A stretch of 64,000 bases of DNA, from contig NZ_CP014308.1 in the NCBI RefSeq assembly GCF_001557535.2, positions 496,001-560,000 on the forward strand, written 5' to 3'. The stretch's first letter is position 1, and the number at the start of each line of letters is the position of its first letter. A program made the translations under genes and the position numbers. A model generated the notes under the pieces. It was not told the origin of the DNA. It saw nothing but the letters and a program-made list of their open reading frames with translations, and made no database searches. Positions 27,409 through 37,476 of the stretch are shown here, piece by piece. This DNA comes from Burkholderia sp. PAMC 26561 (GTDB lineage Bacteria; Pseudomonadota; Gammaproteobacteria; Burkholderiales; Burkholderiaceae).

Positions 27409-29757
27409 ATGACCGTCTCTCTCGACAATTTTGCAGTCCGCAGGCAACGCAAATGGCTTTCGGCCATGAGCTGTGTTGTTGGCGATGCTGTCATTGTCAC
27501 GGATGCGCTCGGGAAAATAACCTTTCTCAACGCGGAGGCAGCGCGGCTAACGCAGTGGACGCGAGGCAATGCTTTGGGAAAACCGTTACGCAGGGTGTTG
27601 AGGCTCGTTACGGAAGGCCCTGACAGTTCCAACGATTGTGGCATCTCACGCGGATTGCGCGCTGGAGCTGCGCCGCGAACATCCCGTTTAGCTCTTCTGA
27701 TTCCAAAAGACCACAGTAAATTGCCTGTCGAACATGCCATCTTGCCCTTTTGGCATGCGAAAGCAAAAATCGCTGGAAGTCTAGTAATCTTTCGAGATGC
27801 AACGGCTCAAAATGACCAACGTGAGCGCCTTTCCTCCGAGCTGCGTTACCCTGATGACATTATCGCGACAATAAGCGATCCCTTTGTTGTTCTCGATTCC
27901 GAGTTCCGAATCAAGACGGCAAGCATGTCGTTCTATCGTACTTTCGACATTGCGAAAGACAAAGTTGAAGGCCAACTTATCTACGTCGTGGACGGCGGCC
28001 GCTGGGACGTCGCTCGCGTGAGGACAATGCTCAACGCCGTTATCTCACGCCGGCTACCGGTAGCCGGATGCTGTCTAGAAACTGTGGTTTTACGAACAGT
28101 CGGAAAGAGAGTCATGCTGCTGAATGCTCAATTCTTGGAGGCCAGTAATAACGAGTCGAACTTGATTGTGTTGACAATTGAGGACATTACGGAACGTCGA
28201 CGTGCTGACGCTGCTCTGAAGGCCTCTGAACTCAGTTACCGGCGGTTGTTTCAAAGCGCAAAGGATGGGATTCTCATTCTAGACGCACTCACGCTTGAGA
28301 TTATAGACGCTAATCCGTTCCTGACAGAGTTGGTTGGCTATTCACGCGAAGAGCTTTTAGGTAAAGAGCTCTGGGAAATCGGATTTTTCGGAGACAAGGC
28401 GTCGAGTCAAGCGGTTTATCGAGAGCTACAAAAGCGCGGTTACGTGCGTTACGATCATCTTCCCCTCGAAACGAAGAAAGGTATAAGCGCTGAAGTTGAA
28501 TTCATCAGCAATGTGTATTTAGTCGGTCAGCGAGCGGTCGCCCAGTGCAATATCCGGGACATCAGCGAGCGTTCCGGGATGCAGAAAACCATGCGCGAGC
28601 AGGCCGAGGCGTTATCGGACCTGCATTTGCGCAAAGACGAGTTCTTGGCGATGCTAAGCCATGAATTGCGCAATCCACTCGCCCCGATAGCAAATGCAGT
28701 GCACCTGTTGCGCATGCACGAATCCGATGACCCCATTCAGCAGAAAGCATGCATCATCATCCAGCGCCAAGTCGTTCAACTGACGCATCTGGTTGACGAT
28801 CTGATGGATGTCTCGCGCATCACTAGTGGCAGGGTGCTGTTGCGAAACGAAACAGTCGCAGCAAACGACATTATTGAACATGCGGTCGAAACCACGCGTC
28901 CGCTTATGGAGCAGCGCGGACATTCGCTTTTAGTATCGCGATCACAGAATCCGATATGGCTGCACGCTGACCCCGCACGACTGGAGCAGGTAGTCGTCAA
29001 TCTGTTGACGAACGCGGCAAAATACACCGACGAAGGAGGCCGTATCTGGCTGACGGTCGAGCAGGATCAAGAAGAATGTGTAATAAGACTCCGTGATACG
29101 GGCGTTGGCATCGCCCCAGAATTGTTGCCACGCATCTTCGATTTGTTTGCCCAAGCAGAGCGCTCGCTTGCCCGCTCGCGAGGGGGATTGGGCGTCGGTT
29201 TGGCGCTCGTGCATCAAATGGTCGAACTCCACGGAGGCGGCGTAGAAGTGTTCAGTACTCCGGGTCAAGGTAGCGAGTTTGTTGTACGGCTACCCGTTGT
29301 GCATTCGCCCACTCCCAAACCATCCCTGGTTCCCAGGGAGACCACCGGGATTCCAGCGCACTCCTTGCGGGTGCTAGTTGTGGACGACAACGCGGATACT
29401 GCGGACAGTCTTGCACTTATTGTGGAGTTGTCGGGACACACTGTGCGTACAGTTCATGATGGGCATGCCGCAATACGCGCTGCCGAAGAGTTCCGACCTG
29501 AGGTTGTCTTGCTGGACATCGGATTGCCGGGAGTAACCGGATATGAAGTGGCGACATGGATGCGGCTGCAGGAGCAGCTAAAAAGCGTCGTGCTGGTAGC
29601 TATAACGGGTTATGGGCAAGAGTCGGATCGACAGCTCGCGTTGAAAGCAGGCTTTAACCATCATCTGGTCAAGCCCGTCGACTTTTCGAAGATAGAAACA
29701 ATTTTAGACATGGCTGCAAAAGGCCTCTCGTCACTTACAACGGAGCGGCACGCATAA
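27409..29757 (+). CDS. Hybrid sensor histidine kinase, PAS domains plus receiver
   Basis: From ATG 27409 (GGAG five bases upstream) the protein has 782 residues; an upstream start at 27343 is possible. Order: a PAS-like domain (DAVIVTDALGKITFLNAEAA), a second PAS-like region (TISDPFVVLDSEFRI), a third PAS (LFQSAKDGILILDALTLEII), HisKA with the acceptor histidine (FLAMLSHELRNPLAPI), HATPase (VVNLLTNAAKYTDEGG, DTGVGIAPELL, GGLGVGLALVHQMV) and a C-terminal receiver (VLVVDDNADTADSL, VVLLDIGLPGVTG, ITGYGQ, LVKPVD). No membrane segment, so a cytoplasmic sensor. All catalytic residues are visible. The final receiver suggests a phosphorelay with a separate phosphotransfer protein; none is encoded nearby. 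Confidence 0.93.
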   Translation: MTVSLDNFAVRRQRKWLSAMSCVVGDAVIVTDALGKITFLNAEAARLTQWTRGNALGKPLRRVLRLVTEGPDSSNDCGISRGLRAGAAPRTSRLALLIPKDHSKLPVEHAILPFWHAKAKIAGSLVIFRDATAQNDQRERLSSELRYPDDIIATISDPFVVLDSEFRIKTASMSFYRTFDIAKDKVEGQLIYVVDGGRWDVARVRTMLNAVISRRLPVAGCCLETVVLRTVGKRVMLLNAQFLEASNNESNLIVLTIEDITERRRADAALKASELSYRRLFQSAKDGILILDALTLEIIDANPFLTELVGYSREELLGKELWEIGFFGDKASSQAVYRELQKRGYVRYDHLPLETKKGISAEVEFISNVYLVGQRAVAQCNIRDISERSGMQKTMREQAEALSDLHLRKDEFLAMLSHELRNPLAPIANAVHLLRMHESDDPIQQKACIIIQRQVVQLTHLVDDLMDVSRITSGRVLLRNETVAANDIIEHAVETTRPLMEQRGHSLLVSRSQNPIWLHADPARLEQVVVNLLTNAAKYTDEGGRIWLTVEQDQEECVIRLRDTGVGIAPELLPRIFDLFAQAERSLARSRGGLGVGLALVHQMVELHGGGVEVFSTPGQGSEFVVRLPVVHSPTPKPSLVPRETTGIPAHSLRVLVVDDNADTADSLALIVELSGHTVRTVHDGHAAIRAAEEFRPEVVLLDIGLPGVTGYEVATWMRLQEQLKSVVLVAITGYGQESDRQLALKAGFNHHLVKPVDFSKIETILDMAAKGLSSLTTERHA

Positions 29758-30159
29758 AGAGTTGGAACAAGAGAGCTACGCGTGGCAAAGCGCATGTGAA
29801 GTGCGACTGTCATTTGACTGAGCTCGACTGCCCATTTTTTAACTTCACAACGTGGCTTACCGTGTGCCGCCGGTGAAGCGCAGCGATCGGTCAATTCTAT
29901 ACACTGCTTGACCAGCGCACCGACTTCCTTGACTTAGCTGTGTATTGCGTCTTCTGATAAATAGTTGGATAACAGCTCGGCCCACGCATCGCAGCTTGCT
30001 CTAACCGGGGCGGTTTACTCTCAAGCGGCTTCGCATCAACCCGGACTATACGGTTCCAGACAACCCACGTTTCTCGCTCGCCACCGGCGTTGTTGGCGCC
30101 GGCGCGCAAGACCAGTCTCTAAACCGACAATGCTGCCCCACTACGCTTAAGGTGTCGCG
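29758..30159. other. Intergenic region between two kinase genes
   Basis: About 400 bases with no gene recognised. Short open frames on both strands lack ribosome sites and family character. It should hold the promoter of the kinase at 30160. Confidence 0.35.
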
Positions 30160-31302
30160 ATGATGCACGACTTTTTGTTGGATAACCACAAAGCGCTGAT
30201 TGAGCGGTGCAGAAAAAAAGTTGCGGTGCGGCCCGGCCGCGCGACAACAGAGGAGCAATTGCAAAACGGTGTTCCGTTATTTCTCGATCAATTGATTCAG
30301 ACGCTCAGAATCGAACAGACGAGCGATCCCTTGGCCCACAGCGGAACGCCGGGTCTGCCAGCAAGCGAGCAAACTCTCGACGAGGTAGACCGAACAGCTG
30401 CGAAGCATGGTCGCGAACTTCTGCTCCTCGGATTTTCAATCGATCAGGTCGTGCATAACTATGGTGACTTATGCCAGGCGATCACGGATCTCGCGTATGA
30501 ACGTAATGCTAGCTTTGAGGTCGATGAGTTTAGAACGCTCAACCGCTGTCTCGACAGTGCAATAGCAAGCGCTGTTGTGGAGTACACAACCCAGCGCGAC
30601 TTTATCTCGGCGCACGATACTGCGCTTGAGATGAACGAAAAGATTGAATATTTGGCGCAGGATTTACGAAACCGTCTTGGGACCGCAATGCTTGCTTTCG
30701 CGGCAGCAAAGGCAAGTAATCTTAGTCTTAAGGGCCCAACCGGCTCGGTCCTGGAACACGGCTTGTTTGAACTCCGCGATTTGATTGACCAAGCGTTGGC
30801 AGAGACTCGTTCGACGGCTGGAGGCGCTCCTGTTGGGGAGGTGTTTTCCGTCGCCGAGCTAATCGAGGAAATCAGATTCGCTGCGGAATTGGCTGCTCAG
30901 GTACGCGGATGCTCCCTTCTTGTTACGGCGGTTAGCCCAGCCCTCAACGCAAGGGGCGACCGAGACCTGCTGTACGCCGCTCTCGGCAGTCTGGTGCAAA
31001 ACGCTTTCAAATTTACCCGTGCGCACACGGCGGTCTTTTTGAATGTCCATACGGCCGCAGGCCGTATCTTGATCGATGTCGTTGATCACTGCGGCGGCCT
31101 TCCTAAAGGCGATATCGATGGAATCTTTCTGCCCTTTACGCAAAGCACCATCGACAAAACCGGCCTTGGTCTGGGCCTCGCCGTTGCTCGTAGAAACGTG
31201 GAACTGAACGGCGGGAGCCTTACCGCGCGGGACATGCCCGGGAAAGGCTGTGCCTTTACGATTAGCCTTCCCTTTTACGACGGGCCATCGCCCCCCAAGT
31301 GA
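30160..31302 (+). CDS. Histidine kinase paralogue B lacking the acceptor histidine
   Basis: A 380-residue protein aligned end to end with paralogue A at 18693-19835 (MMHDFLLDNHKALIERCRKK; GRELLLLGFSIDQVVHNYGD; FRTLNRCLDSAIASAVVEY). The ATPase domain is kept (LVQNAFKFTRAHT, DHCGGLP, KTGLGLGLAVARR). At the HisKA position, however, it reads YLAQDLRNRLGTA where A has FFAHELRNALGTA: the histidine is replaced by glutamine (codon CAG near 30659). So autophosphorylation at the usual site is not possible. It may act as a partner or inhibitor of A or of another kinase, or bind ligand without phosphotransfer. The sigma-54 activator follows 157 bases downstream. Confidence 0.9.
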   Translation: MMHDFLLDNHKALIERCRKKVAVRPGRATTEEQLQNGVPLFLDQLIQTLRIEQTSDPLAHSGTPGLPASEQTLDEVDRTAAKHGRELLLLGFSIDQVVHNYGDLCQAITDLAYERNASFEVDEFRTLNRCLDSAIASAVVEYTTQRDFISAHDTALEMNEKIEYLAQDLRNRLGTAMLAFAAAKASNLSLKGPTGSVLEHGLFELRDLIDQALAETRSTAGGAPVGEVFSVAELIEEIRFAAELAAQVRGCSLLVTAVSPALNARGDRDLLYAALGSLVQNAFKFTRAHTAVFLNVHTAAGRILIDVVDHCGGLPKGDIDGIFLPFTQSTIDKTGLGLGLAVARRNVELNGGSLTARDMPGKGCAFTISLPFYDGPSPPK

Positions 31303-31459
31303 CACTGTCTTTCGCCTTGACACACGCCACGAACACGATCAAATCGCCGGAATCGCGCACGGGTTCAAGACCTGTTATCAAGCGTAGGCGTCAGTCGTAC
31401 AGTTTAATCGGCCGTTTGTAGCGTTTCCCTAAAAATAAGCGTGAAATAAAGAGACAACG

Positions 31460-32848
31460 ATGAATGAGCACGTAAGAACCCTTTACTACGTTGGCGAAAA
31501 TGTCGGGGCGTCTCTGCGAACACTCCTTGAGGATCGAGCGTGGCGGGTTGAGACGATCCTGCAAGACGACAATTTTGAAAGCGCGCGCCGATTCGGCAGC
31601 GCGTCGGCGGGGCTGTTTGACTTCTCAGCGTGTCAGCGCCCGCTGGATTTTTCGGCGCTTCGCGGGTTGCTATCCCATTCGCGAATTGGATGGGTGGGCA
31701 TATGTCGTCCGACTGACATTGAAGATGCAAACGTACTTCGGCTGATCCGTGACTATTTCTTTGCATATATCACGTTGCCGGTATCGAACGATCAAATCAT
31801 CAACGCCATCGGCCATGCCTACGGCATGGCCTCATTGCACGAGCACGCATGGAAGGATCAGCCCAACAAACACTCAGAGGGCCTCATGATTGGGTCGTGC
31901 GACGCAATGCTTACACTGTTCGGTTCTATTAAAAAAGTCGCGATGAGCGACGCTGCTGTATTCATCTCTGGGGAGTCGGGAACCGGCAAGGAATTGACTG
32001 CGCTCGCCATTCACGCCTCTTCGATGCGGCGCGACCGTCCCTTCATCGCGATCAACTGCGGTGCTATCCCGACTCACCTCCTCCAATCGGAATTGTTTGG
32101 GTATGAGCGCGGTGCGTTCACGGGTGCCAATCAGCGTAAGATCGGTCGGGTGGAGGCCGCGGACGGCGGCACACTGTTCCTTGACGAGATCGGCGACCTA
32201 CCCCTCGAAAGCCAGGCGAGTCTGTTGCGTTTCCTGCAAGACCGCACCGTCGAGCGCCTCGGTGGCCACGCCCCTACTCCTGTAGATGTACGCATCATAT
32301 CCGCAACACACGTGCAAATGCAGACGGCCATGATCGATGGTCGTTTTCGGGCGGACCTGTTCCACCGGTTGTGCGTCCTGCAGATCAATGAACCGCCGTT
32401 GCGCGAGCGGGGTAAGGATATCGAGTTACTTGCCAACCACATGCTCGCGCGTTTTAAAAACGAAGCCAGCCGCCGAGTGCTTGGATTTGCGCCCGATGCA
32501 ATCGCCGCGATTCACGTCTACGGCTGGCCAGGCAACGTACGAGAGTTGATTAACCGCGTGCGCCGCGCGATCGTTATGTCGGAAGGACGACAGATACGCG
32601 CGGTGGATCTTGAACTAGCCGAACATGTCGAGAGCGCGCCGATGTCGCTCGCACGTGCGCGCGAAGCGGCGGAACGCCAAGCTATCGAACTCGCGTTGCT
32701 GCGTCATCGGGGACGTCTCGGCGACGCCGCGAAGGAACTTGGAATTTCTCGCGTGACGCTATATCGATTGCTTAACGCTCACGAGCTGCGGGTGGCACCG
32801 ACCCGTCCTGAGGGTGTGACAGAGGCCGCGTCGAGGCCGGATGATTAA
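31460..32848 (+). CDS. Sigma-54-dependent transcriptional activator, VpsR-like
   Basis: A 462-residue enhancer-binding protein. The N-terminal about 130 residues look like a receiver-type fold without the usual acidic pocket (LYYVGENVGASLRTLLEDRA). The AAA+ domain has Walker A (GESGTGKE), the sigma-54 contact loop (GYERGAFTGANQ), Walker B (GGTLFLDEIGDLP) and the arginine region (RFRADLFHRL). A Fis-type helix-turn-helix ends it (GDAAKELGISRVTLYRLLNA). VpsR-like activators often respond to c-di-GMP, which would fit this region, but that is inference. It lies downstream of kinase paralogue B on the same strand. A decayed copy of its C-terminus occurs at 33267-33432. Confidence 0.92.
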   Translation: MNEHVRTLYYVGENVGASLRTLLEDRAWRVETILQDDNFESARRFGSASAGLFDFSACQRPLDFSALRGLLSHSRIGWVGICRPTDIEDANVLRLIRDYFFAYITLPVSNDQIINAIGHAYGMASLHEHAWKDQPNKHSEGLMIGSCDAMLTLFGSIKKVAMSDAAVFISGESGTGKELTALAIHASSMRRDRPFIAINCGAIPTHLLQSELFGYERGAFTGANQRKIGRVEAADGGTLFLDEIGDLPLESQASLLRFLQDRTVERLGGHAPTPVDVRIISATHVQMQTAMIDGRFRADLFHRLCVLQINEPPLRERGKDIELLANHMLARFKNEASRRVLGFAPDAIAAIHVYGWPGNVRELINRVRRAIVMSEGRQIRAVDLELAEHVESAPMSLARAREAAERQAIELALLRHRGRLGDAAKELGISRVTLYRLLNAHELRVAPTRPEGVTEAASRPDD

Positions 32849-33266
32849 AACTCCTAACGGGGCACCAACGCCGTTTGCGCTTGAGACGAGTGACCGAACT
32901 ACCAATGAACGCAGATCCAAACGCTGCAATGGCGATGTGTCATACCTGAGGCGCAAAAGCAGTTTTTAAGGCATTGTCAAATTAACGCGGTGAGACGGCG
33001 CGACGGCAGATGTGACGACTGATCAGAAAGCGAAAAGCGTATTTCGCGCTCAAGCGGCATTTGCTGCGCGCTTCACTTTATCGCAAACAACTGGCAATCC
33101 AATTCGTTGCATGGCGCGAATTCGCAGAACTCGCCCAAAATCCGTCGATCGCTTCGTGATAGTCGTCACACCTGCCCTCGTGCCGTCTCACTCTTCGGAA
33201 CTCGACAATGCCCTTTCCGACCCTTGCCTGGTCGAGTCCCAGTGTTCAGTCCAAAGCTGTATCAAC
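32849..33266. other. Stretch upstream of the activator relic
   Basis: No gene recognised. It may include more of the decayed activator copy (for example weak similarity near 33130-33170), but the match is too poor to call. Confidence 0.3.
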
Positions 33267-33432
33267 TTGAGATTGCGTTTGACAGCGTCATCGGGGCCGT
33301 CCTCGCGATGCGGCAAAGCAACTCGGAACTTCTCGCGTAACGTTGTATCGACTGCTCGCGACTCATAGGTTGCTAGTAGCAACGGCTCCCGCTGGGGTCG
33401 TTATGGAACACGCGCCGAGGCGTGACGAGTGA
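33267..33432 (+). pseudogene. Relic of the sigma-54 activator C-terminus
   Basis: One frame reads RHRGRPRDAAKQLGTSRVTL and continues YRLLATHRLLVATAPAGV, ending at a stop at 33430-33432. This matches RHRGRLGDAAKELGISRVTL and YRLLNAHELRVAPTRPEGV of the gene at 31460-32848. Upstream, QLEIAF matches AIELAL in another frame. Only the Fis-type DNA-binding end is left. Confidence 0.75.
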
Positions 33433-33531
33433 GGCTTTCGTCCAGAGCCTTTGACGCTGTTTGCGTCCATGACCGGTGGTCCGTCAACGAACGAGGGCAA
33501 CGCCTACTGAATCACATGTGTACGCGCAAGC

Positions 33532-35406
33532 CTATTGCGTTGCCGCCAACGCGCTGACAAAGTGCGTCCGCGTCCCGCTCGCTTTCTCAACGTGGCGATG
33601 CCTAACCGGCAGCGTGAGCCGAAAAGTCGTTCCCGTCCCGACCTTGCTTTCGGCCTCTAACGTTCCATTGTGTTTTTGCACGATGCCGTACGCCAGCGAC
33701 AATCCGAGCCCGGTTCCTTTGCCCACCGGTTTCGTTGTGTAGAACGGGTCAAAAATGCGCAAGAGGTTTTCCTCCGCAATGCCACAACCCGTGTCCGAAA
33801 TTACAATCAACACGATCTCCTCCTCTAGGCGAGTACGGATAGTGATGACGCCTCGTCTTTCTCCAATCGCTTGCGCTGCATTCACGAGCAGGTTCATGAT
33901 CACCTGGTCGATCTCGGACGGGAGGCACTCGATCTCTGGTATCTGACCAAAGTCCTTGATCACGTCTGCTTTGTATTTGATCTCGCTGTTGACGATGTTT
34001 AAAGTCGCGTCGATGCCGTGATGCAGATCTGCAAATTGCCATTCCGAATTCTCACTTACGCGAGAGAACGCAGTAAGTGCTTGTACGATATTTCTAACCC
34101 GCGTAATCCCTTCTTTGGTTTGTGTCACCAAGACCGGTATGTCGTCCTTCAGATACGGCAAATCGACAATCTCCTTTTGCAAATTCAGATTTTCCGTCAT
34201 TGCCTTCGATTCGATAAAAGCTTCCGCTTGTGCATACGCATCCAACAGGGCCAACAAATCCTTAACATAGCCATCAAGAGTGGCGAAGTTGGATAAGATA
34301 AAGCCGATTGGATTGTTTATTTCATGCGCGACCCCGGCGGCAAGCTGGCCGATAGAAGCCAACTTTTCGGATTGCAGAAGTTGAGCCTGCGCCTGAGAAA
34401 GTTTGATGTTGAGTGCGACCAGTTCGGCGTTACGCGATACAAGCTCCATCTCGATTTGCTTGCGCTCTGTGATGTCGCAATTAACACCGACTATGCCAAT
34501 CACCTTTCCGTCGTCGTCGCGCAGCGGCACCTTCGTAGTCAGCATCCACGCCATATCGCCGGTTAGCAAATAATTTGTTTCTTCTTCGTGATTCATCAGT
34601 GGCCGGCCAGACTCCATTATCGTCATCTCATCTTGGTAATAACGAATTGCGGACTCCTCTGAATAAAAACCGAAGTCGGTCTTTCCGAGCAGCTCGTCTG
34701 GACTAGTGACTCCCATACCTTGCGCCACGGCCATATTGCCAAAGATGAAACGTGTCTGCGCATCCTTCGCATAGATACGGTGAGGGAAAGTTTCCGCCAG
34801 CGTCCGCAAAAGATTGCGTTGAAAGGCCAAATCGCTTTGTAATAAGCTAAGCCGCTTGTTTTCCTTTATCAGATTTTCACAGTGGCGGGCGTGTTCCAAC
34901 GAAATGGCTGCCTGTTCGACGAGGAAACTCAGGAACATCACGCGCTCGTCGGGGAACGCGTCCGTATGAAGATCGTCCTCGAGATAGACGAGTCCTAGAA
35001 ACTGGCTGTGCGCGATCAAAGGTATGCATGCGACAGATCTGACATGTCTCTCGACGAAATAAAAATCGTTTGAGAAAGAATTGGGCTGCGCCGCGTCGGC
35101 GAGTATCACTTCAACGTACCCTCGCTGTACGCTGGCGAGAATGGTTTCCGGTAGCGCTAGACAAGAAGCGTCTTGAAAGCTTGTGCGAACATTCACACAC
35201 TGATCCCCTCTTTCGCCATGCGCGGCTAACCGCAACGCACTACCTTCCGCCAGCAGCAAACACCCCTTGCTCGCGCTCGAATTGTTCATCAACGCCCGAA
35301 TAAGAGTATCGAATAACTCATTTGGTTGGCGGGTTGCGGCTAGCGCCCGCACGACGTCGAACACGCCGGAAAGCTCGGTGGCACGCATACATTTGTCGAT
35401 CCACAT
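33532..35406 (-). CDS. GAF-PAS sensor histidine kinase
   Basis: A 624-residue cytoplasmic kinase. Order: GAF (about 20-185, with SVACIPLIAHSQFLGLVYLE), a coiled linker, PAS (about 205-325, FPHRIYAKDAQTRFIFGNMA, SPDELLGKTDFGFY), a coiled coil, HisKA with the acceptor histidine (LAAGVAHEINNPIGFI) and HATPase (MNLLVNAAQAIG, DTGCGIAEENL, GKGTGLGLSLAYGIV). The kinase class matches NtrB/ZraS-like enzymes that often partner sigma-54 activators. The PAS domain is strikingly like that of the GGDEF-EAL protein at 888-2770. No regulator is adjacent on this strand; the activator at 31460-32848 faces it from the other strand. Confidence 0.93.
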   Translation of the reverse strand: MWIDKCMRATELSGVFDVVRALAATRQPNELFDTLIRALMNNSSASKGCLLLAEGSALRLAAHGERGDQCVNVRTSFQDASCLALPETILASVQRGYVEVILADAAQPNSFSNDFYFVERHVRSVACIPLIAHSQFLGLVYLEDDLHTDAFPDERVMFLSFLVEQAAISLEHARHCENLIKENKRLSLLQSDLAFQRNLLRTLAETFPHRIYAKDAQTRFIFGNMAVAQGMGVTSPDELLGKTDFGFYSEESAIRYYQDEMTIMESGRPLMNHEEETNYLLTGDMAWMLTTKVPLRDDDGKVIGIVGVNCDITERKQIEMELVSRNAELVALNIKLSQAQAQLLQSEKLASIGQLAAGVAHEINNPIGFILSNFATLDGYVKDLLALLDAYAQAEAFIESKAMTENLNLQKEIVDLPYLKDDIPVLVTQTKEGITRVRNIVQALTAFSRVSENSEWQFADLHHGIDATLNIVNSEIKYKADVIKDFGQIPEIECLPSEIDQVIMNLLVNAAQAIGERRGVITIRTRLEEEIVLIVISDTGCGIAEENLLRIFDPFYTTKPVGKGTGLGLSLAYGIVQKHNGTLEAESKVGTGTTFRLTLPVRHRHVEKASGTRTHFVSALAATQ

Positions 35407-35568
35407 AGCGATCCAGAAGGGTGAAAGAGGTATTACTTGTATGAACCAGAGGGTCCGCCATCTGCTTATTCCAGATGAGGGGGCTTTCTGATGCGGTTCT
35501 CACCACATCAGAGATTTTTAAGTCGGAAATTCAGATTCCGGCCGATCATGCGGCGGATAGCATTTGGG

Positions 35569-37383
35569 TCACGACACATCTTCTTGCGCGATCCCCTGAA
35601 CCGTATCTCGCTCTGGAAGCAACGCTGCACGGCTTGACTCGTCGAGTTCCCACGCAGCAAGGAACCGTTCAATTTCTTGTTCGGGCCGCGGGCGGCTGAA
35701 CAAGTACCCCTGAGCTTCGTTGCAGCCGGCACTGGACAAGAATTCAAGTTGCGCGTTCGTCTCTACTCCTTCGGCTGTGCTGTCGATTCCAAGACTTTTG
35801 CAAATGCCCATCACGGCCCAAATGACTGCCTCGGCTTCCGGACGCTGACCAATGCCCCTCGTAAACGACTGGTCGATCTTTACGCGATCAAACGGAAACA
35901 TCTTCAGATAGCTCAACGACGAGTAGCCCGTGCCGAAGTCATCCATTGCGATACTGACACCCATGCGTCGCAGCCGATGAAGCACAGACAGCACGGCCTG
36001 CGTATCGTCCAGCATCATCGACTCAGTGATCTCAAGTTCGAGCCGATGCGGCGCGAGCCCAGACTCCCTTAACGCCGACGCGACGGCGTCAACAAGTCCA
36101 TTGGCTCGGAATTGGGCCACAGACAAATTCACCGATACGCGAAGTGGCTCCGGCCACCGTGTCGCCCGCCAGCAGGCATGCCGCAGTACCCACTCGCCAA
36201 TGGGTGCGATAAGTCCTAGTTCCTCGGCCAGCGGCACGAATTCTCCAGGATTGACGATACCCCGCTTTGGATTGCGCCAACGCAACAGTGCTTCGAAGCC
36301 ATTAATGCGTTGGGGATGCAGATTGACGAGAGGCTGATAGCAAAGTTCGAATTCGTGCCTGCCGATTGCCTGCTGCAATTCAAGCGAGAGGGCTCTTTCC
36401 GCCTGCACAGAGCGCTCCATCGCGACGTCAAAGAAACGATAACATCCGCGGCCAGCCGACTTCGCGTCGTACAGCGCGAGGTCCGCGTGCTTCGCCAACT
36501 CGGCCCAATTGGCGCCGTCCTCGGGTGCGATCGCAATGCCAATGCTTGCGCCGATTACGACGTTGTGTCCTCGAATGGTGTAAGAGTCGCTGAGACCGCA
36601 AATCAGCCGCTCCGCAAACATCGAAACGTGTCCGTGTTCAACATCCTGTCTGATCAGCACCGCAAATTCATCACCGCCTATTCTTGCAACAACAACACAG
36701 TTCGACGCGTGCTGCGAAATCCGTTCCGCGACCCGTTGCAAAAGCACGTCACCGATCTCGTGCCCAAGCGTGTCGTTCACGTTCTTGAAACGATCCAGAT
36801 CGATATACATTAGCGCACAACCGTCCGGAATTTCGTGCGACAACGCCTCTTCAATTTGCCGTCGCAGCAGGTCCCGGTTCGGCAGATCAGTCAATGCGTC
36901 GTGGGTCGCCACATGCGCAATGCGCGCGTCGGCCCGGCGCGACTCCGTAATATCATCGAATGTTTCTATGGAACCGCCTGTCGACAAAGGCTGATGCACA
37001 ATCAACATGACGCGATGGTCGAACCATCGCTGCTCCGCAGTGGCCCGAGTCTTCAATGAGACCATCGAAAAATAGTCAGCAGCATAAGGCTGCTCATTGG
37101 ATCCCATTTGATCCCTTAATGCCGGAGAATCGGACAGGACATCGACATAAGGTTTGCCGTGTTCAAACGCATCGGCCGCGAGTCCAACCAAATTTAAGAA
37201 AGTTCGGTTGCAAGCGGCTAGGTTGCCTTCCTCGTCCACGAAGCAAATTCCCTGCGGAATATTTTCTAATATCACTTTCAGACGGTCCTGCTGGACAGTC
37301 AATTCGCGGATCATTTGCTCGCGGGTGAGGCTTGGTTCCTGAAATTCTCCCGCGTGCACCCGGCTGCTATCGGTGATGTTCAT
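35569..37383 (-). CDS. PAS-GGDEF-EAL c-di-GMP enzyme
   Basis: From ATG 37383 (a TTG start at 37425 is also possible) the protein has 604 residues. PAS (about 30-150, IPQGICFVDEEGNLAACNRT), GGDEF (about 165-325) and EAL (about 340-590). The cyclase motif is intact (ARIGGDEFAVL), but the RxxD inhibitory site is absent; SNCV stands there. The EAL half has FEALLRW, NLSVAQF, LEITESM, DDFGTGYSS, VKIDQSF and AEGVET, so it should be able to hydrolyse c-di-GMP. No membrane segment; the cytoplasmic PAS is the likely sensor. It follows the receiver-HD protein on the same strand, separated by about 93 bases, so co-transcription is plausible. Confidence 0.93.
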   Translation of the reverse strand: MNITDSSRVHAGEFQEPSLTREQMIRELTVQQDRLKVILENIPQGICFVDEEGNLAACNRTFLNLVGLAADAFEHGKPYVDVLSDSPALRDQMGSNEQPYAADYFSMVSLKTRATAEQRWFDHRVMLIVHQPLSTGGSIETFDDITESRRADARIAHVATHDALTDLPNRDLLRRQIEEALSHEIPDGCALMYIDLDRFKNVNDTLGHEIGDVLLQRVAERISQHASNCVVVARIGGDEFAVLIRQDVEHGHVSMFAERLICGLSDSYTIRGHNVVIGASIGIAIAPEDGANWAELAKHADLALYDAKSAGRGCYRFFDVAMERSVQAERALSLELQQAIGRHEFELCYQPLVNLHPQRINGFEALLRWRNPKRGIVNPGEFVPLAEELGLIAPIGEWVLRHACWRATRWPEPLRVSVNLSVAQFRANGLVDAVASALRESGLAPHRLELEITESMMLDDTQAVLSVLHRLRRMGVSIAMDDFGTGYSSLSYLKMFPFDRVKIDQSFTRGIGQRPEAEAVIWAVMGICKSLGIDSTAEGVETNAQLEFLSSAGCNEAQGYLFSRPRPEQEIERFLAAWELDESSRAALLPERDTVQGIAQEDVS

Positions 37384-37476
37384 GGATGTCTCGCATCGAT
37401 CTGATTCATTGCTGTCGCTCTTCAATCATGCCCGACCGTTACAATCCGAAAAAATCAAAGCGTTATGGCGGCGCAT

